64,000 nt of DNA, from assembly GCA_038502055.1 (NCBI GenBank), contig JAXRKN010000041.1, positions 2,833,501 to 2,897,500 of the forward strand. The letters run 5' to 3'. Below, piece after piece: positions 38,459 through 50,900 of this stretch (positions within the stretch are counted from its first letter, which is position 1; each line of letters begins with the position of its first letter). This stretch comes from Tanytarsus gracilentus. Taxonomy: Eukaryota > Arthropoda > Insecta > Diptera > Chironomidae. The notes beneath the pieces were generated by a model. That model searched no databases and was not told where the DNA came from. It saw only the letters and a list, made by a program, of their open reading frames with translations. The position numbers and the translations under genes are program-made.

Positions 38459-38938
38459 TTATTGCGGTATCGTGTACCATCCCGGATTCCATGGTCGAAT
38501 GACAATCTTTTTCTTTTTCATCTGTGGCGTTTGCGGTTGTTCTTCAAATCTCTCCTCAAATATTAGTGACTCTTGCTGTTCATCCATCGAATTATCATCA
38601 TCCATGCTCTCCTCACTGTCTTGTTCAAACTTTTTCTCGTACTTTTGTTGGGCAAGCAAAACACTTTGAAATGATGGTGCTTCAAATTTAGGTTTTTTCT
38701 CACGTTTCTTGCTATTTTTTAAGCTGAGCTTTTTCTTAGCCTTCTTAACTTTCTTTTTATATCCTCCTAAGCGAAATTCACTGTCATTCTTATCATTTTT
38801 ATCCTCAACTTCAGACTCGGTTTCATCGTCACTAAATTTGTTACTTTCCTGCCTCGAACTTCCTTCTTTTTGGACACAACTTCTTCGCGGTCGTGCATAT
38901 AAGTGGTCAGTGTCCAATTCAACCTCGATTCTATCCAT
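38459..38938 (-). CDS. highly charged small protein, function unknown
   Basis: Single exon, 159 residues from the ATG at 38938 (AAAATGG context); a TTG nine bases further up is not a credible start. The N-terminus MDRIEVELDTDHLYARPRRS is followed by an acidic Ser/Asp/Glu stretch, a Lys-rich basic block (about 70-90, with KKVKKAKKKLSLKNSKKR) that looks like a nuclear localisation signal, a second acidic segment, and the C-terminus KKKIVIRPWNPGWYTIPQ. No domain is recognised. Composition suggests a nuclear or nucleolar protein. It is transcribed away from Rpt1 with 229 bases between the two start codons. Confidence 0.75.
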   Translation of the reverse strand: MDRIEVELDTDHLYARPRRSCVQKEGSSRQESNKFSDDETESEVEDKNDKNDSEFRLGGYKKKVKKAKKKLSLKNSKKREKKPKFEAPSFQSVLLAQQKYEKKFEQDSEESMDDDNSMDEQQESLIFEERFEEQPQTPQMKKKKIVIRPWNPGWYTIPQ

Positions 38939-39167
38939 TTTCTGCAATATTTTACATTTTTACGAAATATAAACAAAATTCTATTTATTTCAGGTACAGT
39001 GAACACTCAAATTAATCTCAACTTGCGCAAGTTAAACTTGCTATAAAAATCTGAACTTGCTTTCCCCCAAAAAATTATCATCGCGGTATTCAAAAGAATC
39101 AGCAATCAAGAAAAATTAATTTCTCTCTTAATTTGCAATCGAAATAGACTCAAGTTAATCAATCAAA
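38939..39167. promoter_or_regulatory. divergent promoter of the charged-protein gene and Rpt1
   Basis: The 229 bases between two opposed start codons must hold both promoters. They contain the perfect 14-base palindrome AACTTGCGCAAGTT (39020-39033) and two more copies of its half, AACTTGC, at 39035-39041 and 39054-39060. The palindrome core TTGCGCAA is the classic C/EBP-type bZIP site. A TATAAAA lies between the last two copies (about 39042-39048). The factor and function are inferred. Confidence 0.55.
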
Positions 39168-40682
39168 ATGCCAGATCATTTAGGCGATGACATGCGTAAG
39201 GTGAAGCTCGAGGAAAAGAAGGACGAAGAGGTGGTCATAAAAGGTAAATAAGAAAATTGGGAAATTTTTGTCAAGTCATTCAATTTTTAATGTTCACCAA
39301 CAAAGATCTCGATGAGGCCGATATTGAGCTGTTGAAGACTTATGGACAGGGTCAATATCATAAAGCGATTAAAACAATAGATGAGGACATCCAGAAGGCG
39401 ATTAAACAAGTTAATGAGTTGACGGGAATTAAAGAAAGTGATACAGGATTAGCGCCTCCAGCTTTGTGGGATCTAGCGTAAGTAATAAATGAAAGATGAC
39501 ATTTAAATTGTTATTTTAATCATTAATGAGCTCTCCGAATTGTTAATATTAACATCTAGTGAGACTACTGGATCTTAAAAATTATTTCAATCAACTGGAT
39601 CTCATAATAAATTTCGTTTTAGTGCCGACAAGCAGACTCTTCAAAACGAACAACCGCTTCAAGTTGCTCGCTGCACAAAAATCATCAATGCCGATTCCGA
39701 TGATCCCAAATACATCATCAATGTTAAACAGTTTGCCAAGTTTGTGGTAGATTTGGCCGATTCCGTGGCTCCGACTGATATTGAAGAGGGCATGAGAGTT
39801 GGTGTTGATCGAAACAAGTATCAAATTCACATCCCACTGCCTCCTAAAATTGATCCAACTGTCACAATGATGCAGGTCGAGGAGAAGCCCGATGTCACTT
39901 ACTCAGATGTGGGTGGATGTAAGGAACAAATTGAGAAGCTTAGAGAGGTCGTTGAGACACCTTTGTTGCATCCAGAGAAGTTTGTTAATCTCGGTATTGA
40001 GCCGCCCAAGGGTGTTTTGCTTTTCGGACCACCCGGAACCGGTAAGACATTGTGCGCTCGTGCCGTAGCAAATCGTACTGATGCATGCTTCATTCGTGTA
40101 ATTGGTTCTGAACTTGTTCAAAAGTATGTCGGTGAGGGTGCTCGAATGGTTCGTGAACTCTTCGAGATGGCTCGCAGCAAGAAGGCTTGTCTCATTTTCT
40201 TCGATGAAATCGATGCGATTGGTGGTGCTCGTTTCGATGATGGTGCAGGAGGTGACAATGAGGTTCAAAGAACTATGTTGGAATTAATTAATCAGCTCGA
40301 TGGTTTCGATCCGAGAGGAAATATTAAAGTACTGATGGCCACCAACAGACCCGACACTCTCGATCCAGCACTCATGCGTCCCGGCCGTTTGGATCGAAAA
40401 GTTGAATTTGGATTGCCCGACTTGGAAGGTCGTACTCACATCTTTAAAATTCACGCTCGCTCAATGTCAGTGGAACGTGACATTCGATTTGAGCTTCTCG
40501 CTCGTTTATGCCCTAACTCGACTGGAGCTGAAATTCGTTCGGTGTGCACAGAAGCCGGCATGTTTGCCATTCGTGCACGTCGTAAGGTCGCCACCGAAAA
40601 GGATTTCCTCGAGGCAGTGAACAAAGTCATCAAAAGCTATGCGAAATTCTCAGCTACACCTCGCTACATGACTTACAATTAA
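39168..40682 (+). CDS. Rpt1: 26S proteasome regulatory subunit 7 (Rpt1 ATPase)
   Basis: Three exons, 39168-39243, 39306-39477 and 39623-40682, give 435 residues, within two of human PSMC2. The start is MPDHLGDDMRKVKLEEKKDE. The AAA+ domain shows Walker A GPPGTGKT, Walker B LIFFDEID, the pore-loop stretch KYVGEGARMVRE, the sensor ATNRPDTLDPALMRPGRLDR and the C-terminus KFSATPRYMTYN. Rpt1 is one of six ATPases that form the base ring of the 19S particle, unfolding ubiquitinated substrates and feeding them to the 20S core. Sequence identity to other animals is very high. It shares a short divergent promoter with the upstream minus-strand gene, and its poly(A) signal is at 40732-40737. Confidence 0.98.
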
Positions 40683-40731
40683 TGGCATTAATTATATTTT
40701 GTATTTTTCATTAATATCTTGATGAGAGTAA

Positions 40732-40737
40732 AATAAA
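40732..40737 (+). promoter_or_regulatory. poly(A) signal of Rpt1
   Basis: AATAAA, 50 bases after the stop codon and about 130 bases before the start codon of the next gene, beta-NAC. Confidence 0.55.
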
Positions 40738-40864
40738 CGTATTTCGAAGATTTAAAAAAAATTTGGCACTTCCATTGCGTCGGCAGTTCCCCTGTCCTTT
40801 TCCATTTCTTTTCGTGAAATAAAGCACGAGACCTCTGAGAGAAAATTTCACAAAATCAAGTGAA

Positions 40865-41880
40865 ATGAATCCGGAAAAATTGAAAAAACTTCAGGCGATG
40901 AGCGAGAAAGTTCGCATCGGTGGAAAAGGTAAGTCAAAATCATCGAACAATGGCTATTTCATGTTAAAATTTCAATTAAATGAAATCAATATTTTTCTAA
41001 TGTGAGGCATTAATGCCCAAAATGACTCAAAAAAAAAGAGAGTTGTCAATAGAAAATGTTTTAACATATTTAATATGTTTTAAGGCACTCCCCGTCGCAA
41101 GAAGAAGATCGTTCACCAAACAGCCGCAACCGATGATAAGAAGTTGCAATCGACACTGAAGAAATTAGCCGTAAACAATATTCCGGGCATCGAAGAGGTT
41201 AATTTGATTAAAAATGACGGAACTGTCATTCATTTCAATAATCCCAAAACTCAAGCGTCACTCGCAAGCAATGTTTTTGCCATCACCGGACATGGCGAGA
41301 CAAAACAGGTAAACAATGCATATGAGATTGAGATTTCTTGCTTCGCTTAACCTCAAACTTGAAATCTCTTGTTAATATTTTTTTTTTTCAATTTTTGTGG
41401 TTCTGTTTACAAACAGATGCCTTATCAGCGATGAGAAAATATTATTTTGTGGTCATAACTTAATGTACGATTTGATTTTTTTAGATTGCCGAGTTACTTC
41501 CGGGCATTCTCACACAACTAGGCTCCGAGGGATTGTCGCAGTTGAAGCGATTGGCCAATAATGTTGGAATTGGAAGTAAAATCTTAAGCTCAGTTGAGGA
41601 GGGCAAAGAGGAAGAGGATATTCCTGATTTAGTAGAAAACTTCGAGAATGTTGCCAACTCTGAAGGTGTAGCTGTCGATGCCGCAGCCGCTCAAGAGGCC
41701 GAAAAGAAAATCGAAGAAATTATTCAGGAGGCTGCATCTGCCGCTGCGGTTCAACCAACTGTAATTTCTGCTCCTGCTCCAACTGCCGACGAAAAGAAGG
41801 ACACGAAAAAGGAAACGACACCAAAAAAATCGGGCGGCGGCGGTGGAAAGAAGCAACAGTCAAAGGACAAGAAAGCTTAG
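40865..41880 (+). CDS. bic: nascent polypeptide-associated complex beta subunit (bicaudal, BTF3)
   Basis: Three exons, 40865-40928, 41085-41308 and 41485-41880, give 227 residues. The N-terminus MNPEKLKKLQAMSEKVRIGG and the basic TPRRKKKIVHQ segment are the ribosome-binding part of beta-NAC. The NAC domain follows (KLQSTLKKLAVNNIPGIEEV, FNNPKTQASLASNVFAITGHG, ELLPGILTQLG). The tail is acidic, then Ala-rich, then Lys/Gly-rich, longer than in human BTF3, as in fly Bicaudal. It pairs with alpha-NAC on the ribosome to shield nascent chains. It lies tightly behind Rpt1 on the same strand (183 bases). Confidence 0.97.
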
Positions 41881-44800
41881 ACTTACATTCAACATGATCA
41901 CATTTAAATCATTAATTTTTTTCAAACTTCAAAAAACGAATGAGGAGAGACAGAGAACAATTTCTTGTCCTGATTTTACGTACATTTACTTTATTCTAAC
42001 TACCACGCAGAAAAAAGTCGCATAGTGTGTTGCTTTTAAAAAAAACTAACAAAAATTTCATCGGAAGTCAAATTTCATTATAAATTTGAAAATGTGCAGG
42101 GGATGAAGATTGATTGTGTAATTTTTTTCTATATGAAAAAGAATAAAAAAAAATATTAATAAAAATGAGTCAGAACAAGTCCAGTGGAAATGAAAATTTA
42201 CTGCCGGTATTTTATTGTCGAAGATTATGTGTGAATGTTGATGACACTTTGACCTCTGAAAATTATTCCTTGTTGGCGATGCTTTGAGTTTTTTTGGTCA
42301 TATAATTTCGCTTTAAAAAATTATTCTTATAAAAATGTTGAAAATTGATATTTTTTTAAAGTAATTTTATTTATTGATATTTTCACTCAATTCTGTGAGT
42401 CTTGGGAATTACTTCTCTCTAGATTTAATCATTAATCTCTCCTGGCTTACAACGAATGTGAGAGTTTTAAACACTTAAAATAATTACACGATGAAAATAT
42501 TTTTTTATCGGTGGTTTTTATTCTTGTTTTTTTTTGCCATTCTTTACACAATTTTACTAAAATTTAATTTGGCTGACAATCATTTATTAAGTTTTGATGG
42601 CAATTTTAACATTTTCGTACTCCAAACATTCTATAGATGGATTAAATAAATCCTAGGATTAACTTTTCATCATCTCGAAATAAAACTGATTTTTAAAGTG
42701 CCGAATAATTTAGTGAATTTTTTAAAAGTTTCAATTGATTTAAATGAAGGGAAGTTTGTGAATTGCGCAACAAAGAGAAAAAAAATTTAATTTGACTTTT
42801 AAATTAATCAATTTGAACCGCCCAAAATTTAATTTATTTATTAATTTTTAATTAAATCCTTCGGCAAATTTCATGAATTTATTCTCTCATTACGCAATCC
42901 ACGAGCTTCTCGCGCATAACAGTTAAAAATACCTTGTACCTCCTCAAATAACATCCATATTGTGAGTTAAGAATAAAATCTTGTTTTCATCCTTTATGAA
43001 TAGAAAAATTTTCATCATAGCGCTAACAAGCTTAAGATTCATTAAATTTGTAATTAAAAAAAGTTTTCAATGAAAAAGTAGCTGCAACTTTTTTTCGGTA
43101 TTTTTAACTCGTTCGACGACTTTGTATGTCCTTTTTTCAATGAATAATTTAAAGCTTGCTAGCACCAGATTAAACTTAATTTTACTTTTAAAAATGCATT
43201 TTTGGAGAGATTCGAAATATTTTTCATTAATTCTTTAATTGATTATCTAAAAACGGACACACACACTATTAATGCAAACACATATCGTAAATTTATTCAT
43301 TTTAAATTTTTCTAAGTTCTGAGTTGATTTATTTTTTTTTGTACAAAAGAACTAAAATTGGGGCATCTATTTACAAAACCATAATTTAACGATTAATTTG
43401 AGTGATTTGACCATTAAACCAAATTTAATGAATGTAAAATTAATTTTTGTCATGAATTTCTCGATAAAATTTAATTGAAATGCAATCCTTCCCATGCTTC
43501 AAAAATCTTCAGGCCATTCTGTTCATTATCCGACCATTAAATTTGTGTCGTACATGTCGAGAAGAGAAAAAACGATGATATTGAAAGTTAATAATTAAAA
43601 CAGTTCACAAGGGAGAAATTTTCTTTTTAATCGATCTGTGTTGTCTCACCATGTCGTCTCTCATACATTAACACCCCCAAAAAAATTATTCTTTATACAC
43701 AACATGATCATAATAGACTCCATGTGGTTTCGAAAAAATAAGTTTACGTTAAATGTCGATTTGATGGTGTAGATACGATACTTTAGTGTCATATGTCAAT
43801 TACGTAAATTTGAAGTTTATTAATGAGCTTTTTTTGCTATAGCTCGTGAATGAGTGATGATTGAAATGAATAATTAAGTAACACGGGCACATTCATTGAG
43901 TCAATAAAAAAATAATTATGCTCATTTGAAGGTTGAAACAACAGCTTCGTATGATAATTGATAATTAATAGTCAGTCAAATATGTTTTCGTCATATCTTA
44001 CTCTTTACATTGCCCACAGTTGAATATTTGGAGGGAAAATTGTCATTGTCAAAAAAATAATTAACGCAGTGATATCGAGAGAGGTTGAGTGACTTTGAGA
44101 CTTAACTAGGATTTGCTGAATTATGAGCTTTGAATTTTTAAAATTATAAACTTTCGAAAGCTTTTAATCGAAAATTCAAACTTTTTAATCTGATTAAATT
44201 TTTTTTCGTTGTCATCACCTTGAACGTTTTCGTGAACCCCTAAGATCACTCGCAAATTTCTCATCTCAGTAAATTAAGTGTGACAAAGCGTGTTGTATTC
44301 TCTGCCCATTATCAATGCCTCACACCTAAACGCAATAATAATTCTTTGCTTGTGTTTACATTGCCGATGTTCACACTTCGTTTTCGTTTTCACTCATCAT
44401 CAATTTTGCTGCTAATTCACTCCTCTCTCTCTCTCTTGTTCAAATCGCTGCTTTCATTGAGCACAAAATATAATCAATCATTTTTCTTCCCTTATTTATA
44501 TTGCTTTAATTGTTTCTCTTTAATTTTGCAAGAAAAATAAAATGAAACCTTTCAATAATGCTTAAGAAGATGTTGATGGGATTTGAGTGAGGGCTCTTAT
44601 TGATTGTAAAGCTCTTTTTTCATCCTACGCTTTTGAAAACTTTATCAAGTGTGTGCACATATTTTTTTAAAAGAGAGCTAATAAGAAGAAATGAAATTGC
44701 AAACGAGCATAAAAGAAATCTATGTTAATGGACTTTCATCGGAGAATGAAGGAGAGCGAAAAAAGAAATATCGATACGAAAAAAATTGCAGCCACTCTTC

Positions 44801-46080
44801 ATTCTCTAGGGCAAGGGGTGAGTTTTTAATTAAAAACATGATGACGAAATTTTAAAAAAAATTCTAAAAAATGTTGAAAATTTTAATAATTTTTAGAAAT
44901 TAATTTTAAGTGATCAACCATTGATGCTCACACACCTGTCCCCAAAAAGTCTTAAGAAAGTCATTTGTAAAAAAAATCCTTGAGAAATTGCCCAAAAAAA
45001 TGAAGATCTCGTTTGAATTTAAAATAGCTTGAAATTAATGCTCTTAAATGGTTTCGCGTGCACATGAAGTACTTGAAATATATGGACATTGAAAAACGGA
45101 ACTTTTGCGGTTCTCATGATGAATATCTATTAATTAAATGCGATACGAAAATTTAAATGCCATGGCTGCTTCTTCCTTCCACGGCGAACGTGTGTGAATT
45201 GCATAATAATTCCCCCAATGATTTATTGTTGAGCATAAGAATATTTTTAACCTTTAATTTCAATTTTCTTACATTTTGTTCTTTTTCTCAATGCTAAAAA
45301 AGCTTTAGAACGTCATCAAAGCTTAAAAGATTTTATCGTCACCTCTCTCTCTCTCTCTCTCTCAGCATGTATGTCAAGAGGGAGGCAACAATTCCTGTCT
45401 AATAACTGCCATCATTATCATTCATAATTATGTGTGTGTGAGTGAATGCATGACATGAGAAATAATTTTTTCACTTCCTGAATTGAAAACTTTTTTTTGT
45501 TTTTTCTAGAGATGAGAGAAAAATTGAAAAGTTTATTTAGTAAGGAGGGCACACGAAAGGACACAGAAATTTAATTGTTGTTACGTTTTTTTTCTTCTTT
45601 TTATAAATGTGAAGAAAACTCTTTCCTCTATGTTTTTTTTGCGCTAAAATGACCGCATTATGGTAACAGTAAAAATAAATGGAATGTCACAATATCGTTA
45701 ACATAAAAATATCGCTAAAAATTCATTTGTTGATTAATATTTTTCTCTCTCTCTTTTCGATAAAGTAAAAAAAACGAATGGCATTAAAAATGGGAGACGG
45801 ACATAGGAAGAGAGAATAGAAAGGACATTGTGGGGGTAAAAAATTTGAATTGCACGCAAGCCCCGTGAGCTTAATGATGTATCATTATAATTTTTTTTAT
45901 GGCTGATAAGCAGCGATAGTTCTTTCTCACTCTCCCTCTATACACTATGAGTGAAAATGAATGAGTGTGTGTGCATTCTTTTTGGGTTTGGTTTGATTAA
46001 AAATGTATTAGCGTTGTGGTATCGCGTGCTTTTACATTTTTCGTAGTGCTGCTCGCTTTCGATGTGCTGGTCGATTGTCA
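41881..46080. other. beta-NAC 3' region and intergenic spacer
   Basis: The first 300 bases carry the beta-NAC 3' untranslated region, with AATAAA at 42142-42147 and further copies after it. The remaining 3.8 kb is AT-rich without recognisable genes; the 3' end of the KChIP gene also falls here. A (CT)n run lies at 45343-45363. Confidence 0.5.
45343..45363. repeat. (CT)n microsatellite
   Basis: About ten CT units in a row, downstream of the KChIP gene. Confidence 0.8.
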
Positions 46081-47948
46081 TCATAGATATCCCTTGTCAA
46101 ACATTTCTAGTGATTTAGTTATCAGTTCATCTTTCAAGCAGGCCTCCAAGAATTCCTCGATTGTTATAACCCCATCCTGATTAAGATCGAGCTTTTTGAA
46201 TACTCGATCAACCTGCGTGAGATTAGAAAAAAAGAAATTAACAAAAACTCGTTTAATTTGGCAATGAAAGGTTTATGGGAACGAGCGAGTCAAGGCGTGG
46301 AAAAATAATTCGTAAAAGGTTAAATTTTATGCACTCGGTATATTTTTTTATGGCTCTTTCCGCTGATAAATGTAGCAGTTTTTATTAAATATTTTTTTAA
46401 AAGCTCTCAGTCAGAAAAAAAAATATTTTTATGCAAAATGTTATAAAAATGAAACAATGTGATTTTTGCGCCTCTCGAACCATGAAAAAAATCCACAACT
46501 TTCTTACTTGTTCTCGTGTTTTTCTGTCATCTTCCGGTATCCTTCTGCCCATTAATTCATGAACAGCTTGCACGACTTCCGTCAGCTCCCCCCTACTGAT
46601 GCATCCATCTCCATTTAAATCGTAAAGTTTGAACGTCCATTTTAACCGCTCGTAAACAGATCCCCGCAGCAGAGTTGAAAGTGTTACAATGTGATCACGA
46701 AAACTTATTGCTCCATTACAATTTACATCGAATGCTTTGAAGACATAATGAGCGTAAAGACTCGAATCTAAATTGAAAACGTGCTCGATTAACCCTTAAA
46801 TTTCTTTCAATTCGCTCTTGCATGTATGAATTATAATCGTCCATTATTGTTGCTGCTGTTGTTTCGCAAAAGAGCCTCAAAGCACTTCTGTTTTTGAAAA
46901 AGCTCTTATGACCTTAACTAAAATCATGATAGCTCTCTCTCTCTCGACGTATAACGAAATAGGTCAAATTCGACGAGAGCAAAAGGCAAATTGTATTTCG
47001 AATATTTGAAGAGGGTTTATTATAGAATTACGTTCTCGCATGTAAAAATATGTAAGATGGAATGAAAAGGATATTTTTGATATCTCAAAATGTCTGTTCG
47101 TTATATGACAATACTTTTGTTCATTGGCGTAAATTTTATTATCGGCACATAAAGCTTCATTATCTATTAAGATTCACTGTGAGTGTAATTTACGAGATCT
47201 CATTTAATCCTCCGACCTTGCTCGTGAACAAATGAGAATTAAAGAGGCATTTTGTGGTAGACAGTGCTGAAGTGATAAGACCCAGTTGATAAATTTGAAA
47301 TTATTTGCTTAAAAATTCTCGTAAATTTTAATTTTAATTGACTTAAATTTTTATGAGCACAAAAAAGTTACATAAAACCCCATCGAGAATTTAAACGACT
47401 ACAGGTGGTCATTTTACCATATTTCTTCATTATCAGAAAATTAATTGCTTTTTTGGGGAGTTAGTGTATGCTCATATAGCGTGGCAAGTTCAAATAGAAA
47501 ATGTAATTATTTAAATTTTTTTCCTTTATGGAGACAGACATGATAAACTCAAATTTACTCTCGAAAAATAGGCACATCAGCAGCAACATAAGACGCAAAA
47601 TATTTTTAATGCAATAAAGAACTTACTTCCATGTGGAAAGAATTTAGCGTAAATTTCTTTGAAAGAATTTTCTTGAACTACTCCTTCGGGGCATTCGGCC
47701 TTTTTTCATGAAAATTACACATTAAGAAAAGAAAGAAAATTATACATAAAATTAAATGTGGGTATGATAAAAGCCATCATCATAATTACTTTGAATCCTC
47801 TGTACATAACTCGAATTTCCTTTTTGGTGAACTTTGTAAGTCGACATAAATCCTCCAGTGCTACGGGAACGGGCTTTGGAAAACTGCGACTGGTTGTCTC
47901 GAGCTCATAAACTACTTCTTCAATTGGTGAGTCGGGTGGCGTAGCCAT
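46081..47948 (-). CDS. Kv channel-interacting protein (KChIP), neuronal calcium sensor
   Basis: Four exons, 47948-47790, 47699-47627, 46767-46508 and 46212-46081, give 207 residues. The N-terminus MATPPDSPIEEVVYELETTS is variable in this family. The core begins with FTKKEIRVMYRGFK and AECPEGVVQENSF, the first EF-hand, whose CPxG replaces calcium ligands as in all neuronal calcium sensors. Three further loops follow: DVNCNGAISFRD (no Glu at position 12, probably weak), DLNGDGCISRGE and DLNQDGVITIEE. FFPHG, YAHYVFKAFD and LLRGSVYERLKWTFKLYD match KChIPs better than frequenin or neurocalcin. KChIPs bind the N-terminus of Kv4 (Shal) channels and tune their gating; the fly counterpart is CG5890. 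No myristoylation signal (Met-Gly) is present in this isoform. Alternative first exons are common in the family. Confidence 0.95.
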
Positions 47949-50900
47949 GTTTAATTATTCTGGCTTCCAATTTATTTGATTTATCAACGTTTAAACGCTT
48001 CTTCACTCGCCGCTCTTGAGCTTCGTTTTAATTCGGACACTCGCTGATCATTCGACTCGCGCCACACTTTGAAAAATAAACGAGACAAAAAATAAAGCAT
48101 AATGAAAACGAGAAATTATCGTTAGTGAGATGAATTTGAGTGGAAAAACGACAACCGCGATGCGTCATTTGAAGCAGGACTGTACATAACGCGAGTATCG
48201 AGGGGATGGACCTAATCGTAATATTTTTTGATGGCATAATCAAATAAATTATTGTCATACAATAACAAAATCTTTTCTCATCAGGGTTATGAAATTCATT
48301 CTTATTCAAAAGGTTTTTTTTCTAGATTTATGATTCAACTTTTTTTTTCGGTTTTCATCCGCGTAATGATATACACTTTTTTATTAAGGTCTTGGCGCAT
48401 TCCTCATTAAATCCACGCAATGTAATGAGGAGAAAAAAGGTTGGGTGAAATAAAATCCCACTGGCACTGAGATTGGACTCGCTGAATTATCATCATAAAA
48501 GTGATAAGCTGAGTGCGAAGAGAAGAAGCGAAAAATATGGAAAATCTCGACAACAAAAATATGTGAATTGTGCGCTTCGTCTCATTTATTATTGCACTTA
48601 ACATTCCTTTTCAAATTCATGCTCATCATATTTCATCAAGCTGCTGCTGCTTTGTTGTAATTGTTGTTATTATATATACACGAATGGAACTTTATGGCAG
48701 TATGCTTTACTACTCTTTCACCAAGGAGTTTATTTTTAACGAGAAGCGACTTATATAAAAATATGGAGAGAGCAAGTTGCTATAGAGCTTTAAAAGAATT
48801 GTTCCAATTTCCTCGGAGATTGAATGAGTTTGCTGCCGATGAATTGAAAATTGCTTTAATGATGCCCAGTGAGAAAAAAATTGATTTTTTGGTGTTTAAT
48901 AAAATTTAACGCTTCTGAATTAATAAATTTAAAACAGCATTAGGTTCAAAAAATAAATCATAATTTTCTTCGTGGGTTCAATCTCAGACTACTCTCTTAA
49001 TCAAGCGAACCTTGGCAGTGATTTTAATTACCACAACTCTGATGTAATTAATAATCGACTTTTTTTACAATAAAAAATTCACAATGTAAACTTATGTAAT
49101 TGATTCCACAGACCCTCTTCGACACATGAATAATTTTTCATGGTAAATGAAGTTGTTAAAAGTTTGTCGACAAGTTTTGAGCGGAAAACTTGGCATAAAC
49201 ATAGAGAAGCTCAAGAAAAAGTATGAAAAGGGTTTTGTTGTTTCTTCGCACTCACACAAACACTTTTCTTCATTCATCATGTCACTTTATTACACAACGA
49301 TGGATTAATTAGCATTGAATTTTGGCCTTGTGTAAGCCACAAAGTGAGGATGCTATTTAACTAACAAAAGCATGTTACGCAAATATCGTGCTTGCATGAT
49401 GACTTCAACAGTTGTCAAATGACAACATAAAAATTTATATCCTAACCACTAAAGTCATTCATTCACTGCTTATTCAAGCAATTTCCTCGCAAACTATTGC
49501 GTACGTCTGACTAAATCACAACTGCTTCTTCTACCATCGTCCTTCTAGATATTTGCTTTTACGATGGCAAGAAACTTTTTCTCTTTTTAATAAAAATAAG
49601 GCGCCAATAAAAATTTGTCGTTACTCTCACTCGCACAAACTGTTAAAATTTTTCTATATAGAAATGTACAAATGACTTCATTGATGAATTCAATGTCATG
49701 ATTGAGAATCATAAAGAGAAGGAAACTTTCAAGCACTTACGATTGGAGTTTTTTTTTGCTAAAGCAATGACGATAATTATCTAGACATCTCTTTGCACCT
49801 AATAATGTGTATCATTACAGCCACCACCAAGTCTGGTTATTAATATTTCATTTGCTTTTGCCTTCGAAATGACTTTGATTTAATTTTTTTTGGGGCTGCT
49901 GTAAAAATCCAATAACCTTTTTTTTCACTCAAAAATTCACTTCTTTTTTTTTTAAGCAATAACATTAGAGCTCGCTGTTGAATTGTAAAGCATCCACTTT
50001 GCACAAATTTTCTCTTTCACTGATAACAATGATGGCTAACATTGACTAAAAATTTCCTCTTTTTTTGTTGAATTTTAAAGTAACATTTGGCAGTTCCTAC
50101 GATTATGTTAACATGAAATTCTCTATTTAACACTTAATGACGCGATTTATTGGTGATTTGTGTCACAATTTAAAGTTTTTCTCATGAAAATCTTTTTTTT
50201 TTGCTAAAATTTCCTCCTTTTTCGAGCTCTGCCTACGATTGCAGAGCTTCTTTCTCGTTCCCAATCTGCTCTTCACTGTGAGTTCGTGAAAAATCGAGGC
50301 TTAGATTTTCCAGCTATTCTCACGACAATCGCATTTGCGCATGAGTGTGCTCACAAACTTTTGAGCTTTTCTCTCATTTCCAATAAATTCTCTCGCATTG
50401 CAAATTCACTTTCCGTGATTCTCCCCCTTTTTCACATTATACACATTAAATTTTACATTTTTTCTCTCTCTAAATTTCATCATCGTCATCATCATAGCTT
50501 TCTTGTGTTTCTCTTTCTCTTTCCATCCTTATCTTTATGTTTTTCCACCACTTCCGTTAATCTACTGTTCTATCACATGCCTACATGACATTCTCTCTCA
50601 CATACTTTCCCTTTTATCTTCCATACTTGATGTGTTTTAAAAAAGTTTGCGTTCGCACTTACATTTTCTTAAGCCCTCTCGATTGTGAGAAAGGACTCAT
50701 CATGAAAATTGTCGTCTTCGTCGTGTTTGAGCGTGAAATAAATTTTTATTAATATGGAACATGAAAGAATTGCGAGAAAGGAAAGGAACTAAAGCCGCAC
50801 GAGGTTCTTCTATATTCGCTCACATTTTATTATTATTATTAGATTCCTCCTCTTTTCCGACCCGTTTTGTACACGCTGTGCGCGATTTTCAATGTTATTG

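Noticed and set aside
38459..38947. Nine-base longer start for the charged-protein gene at 38947
   Set aside because: The codon there is TTG, not ATG; the first ATG is at 38938 with a good context.
46081..47948. KChIP gene as frequenin or neurocalcin
   Set aside because: There is no Met-Gly myristoylation start, and the LYRGFK/ECPxGVV/FFPHG/LLRGSVYERLKWTF pattern fits KChIP better.
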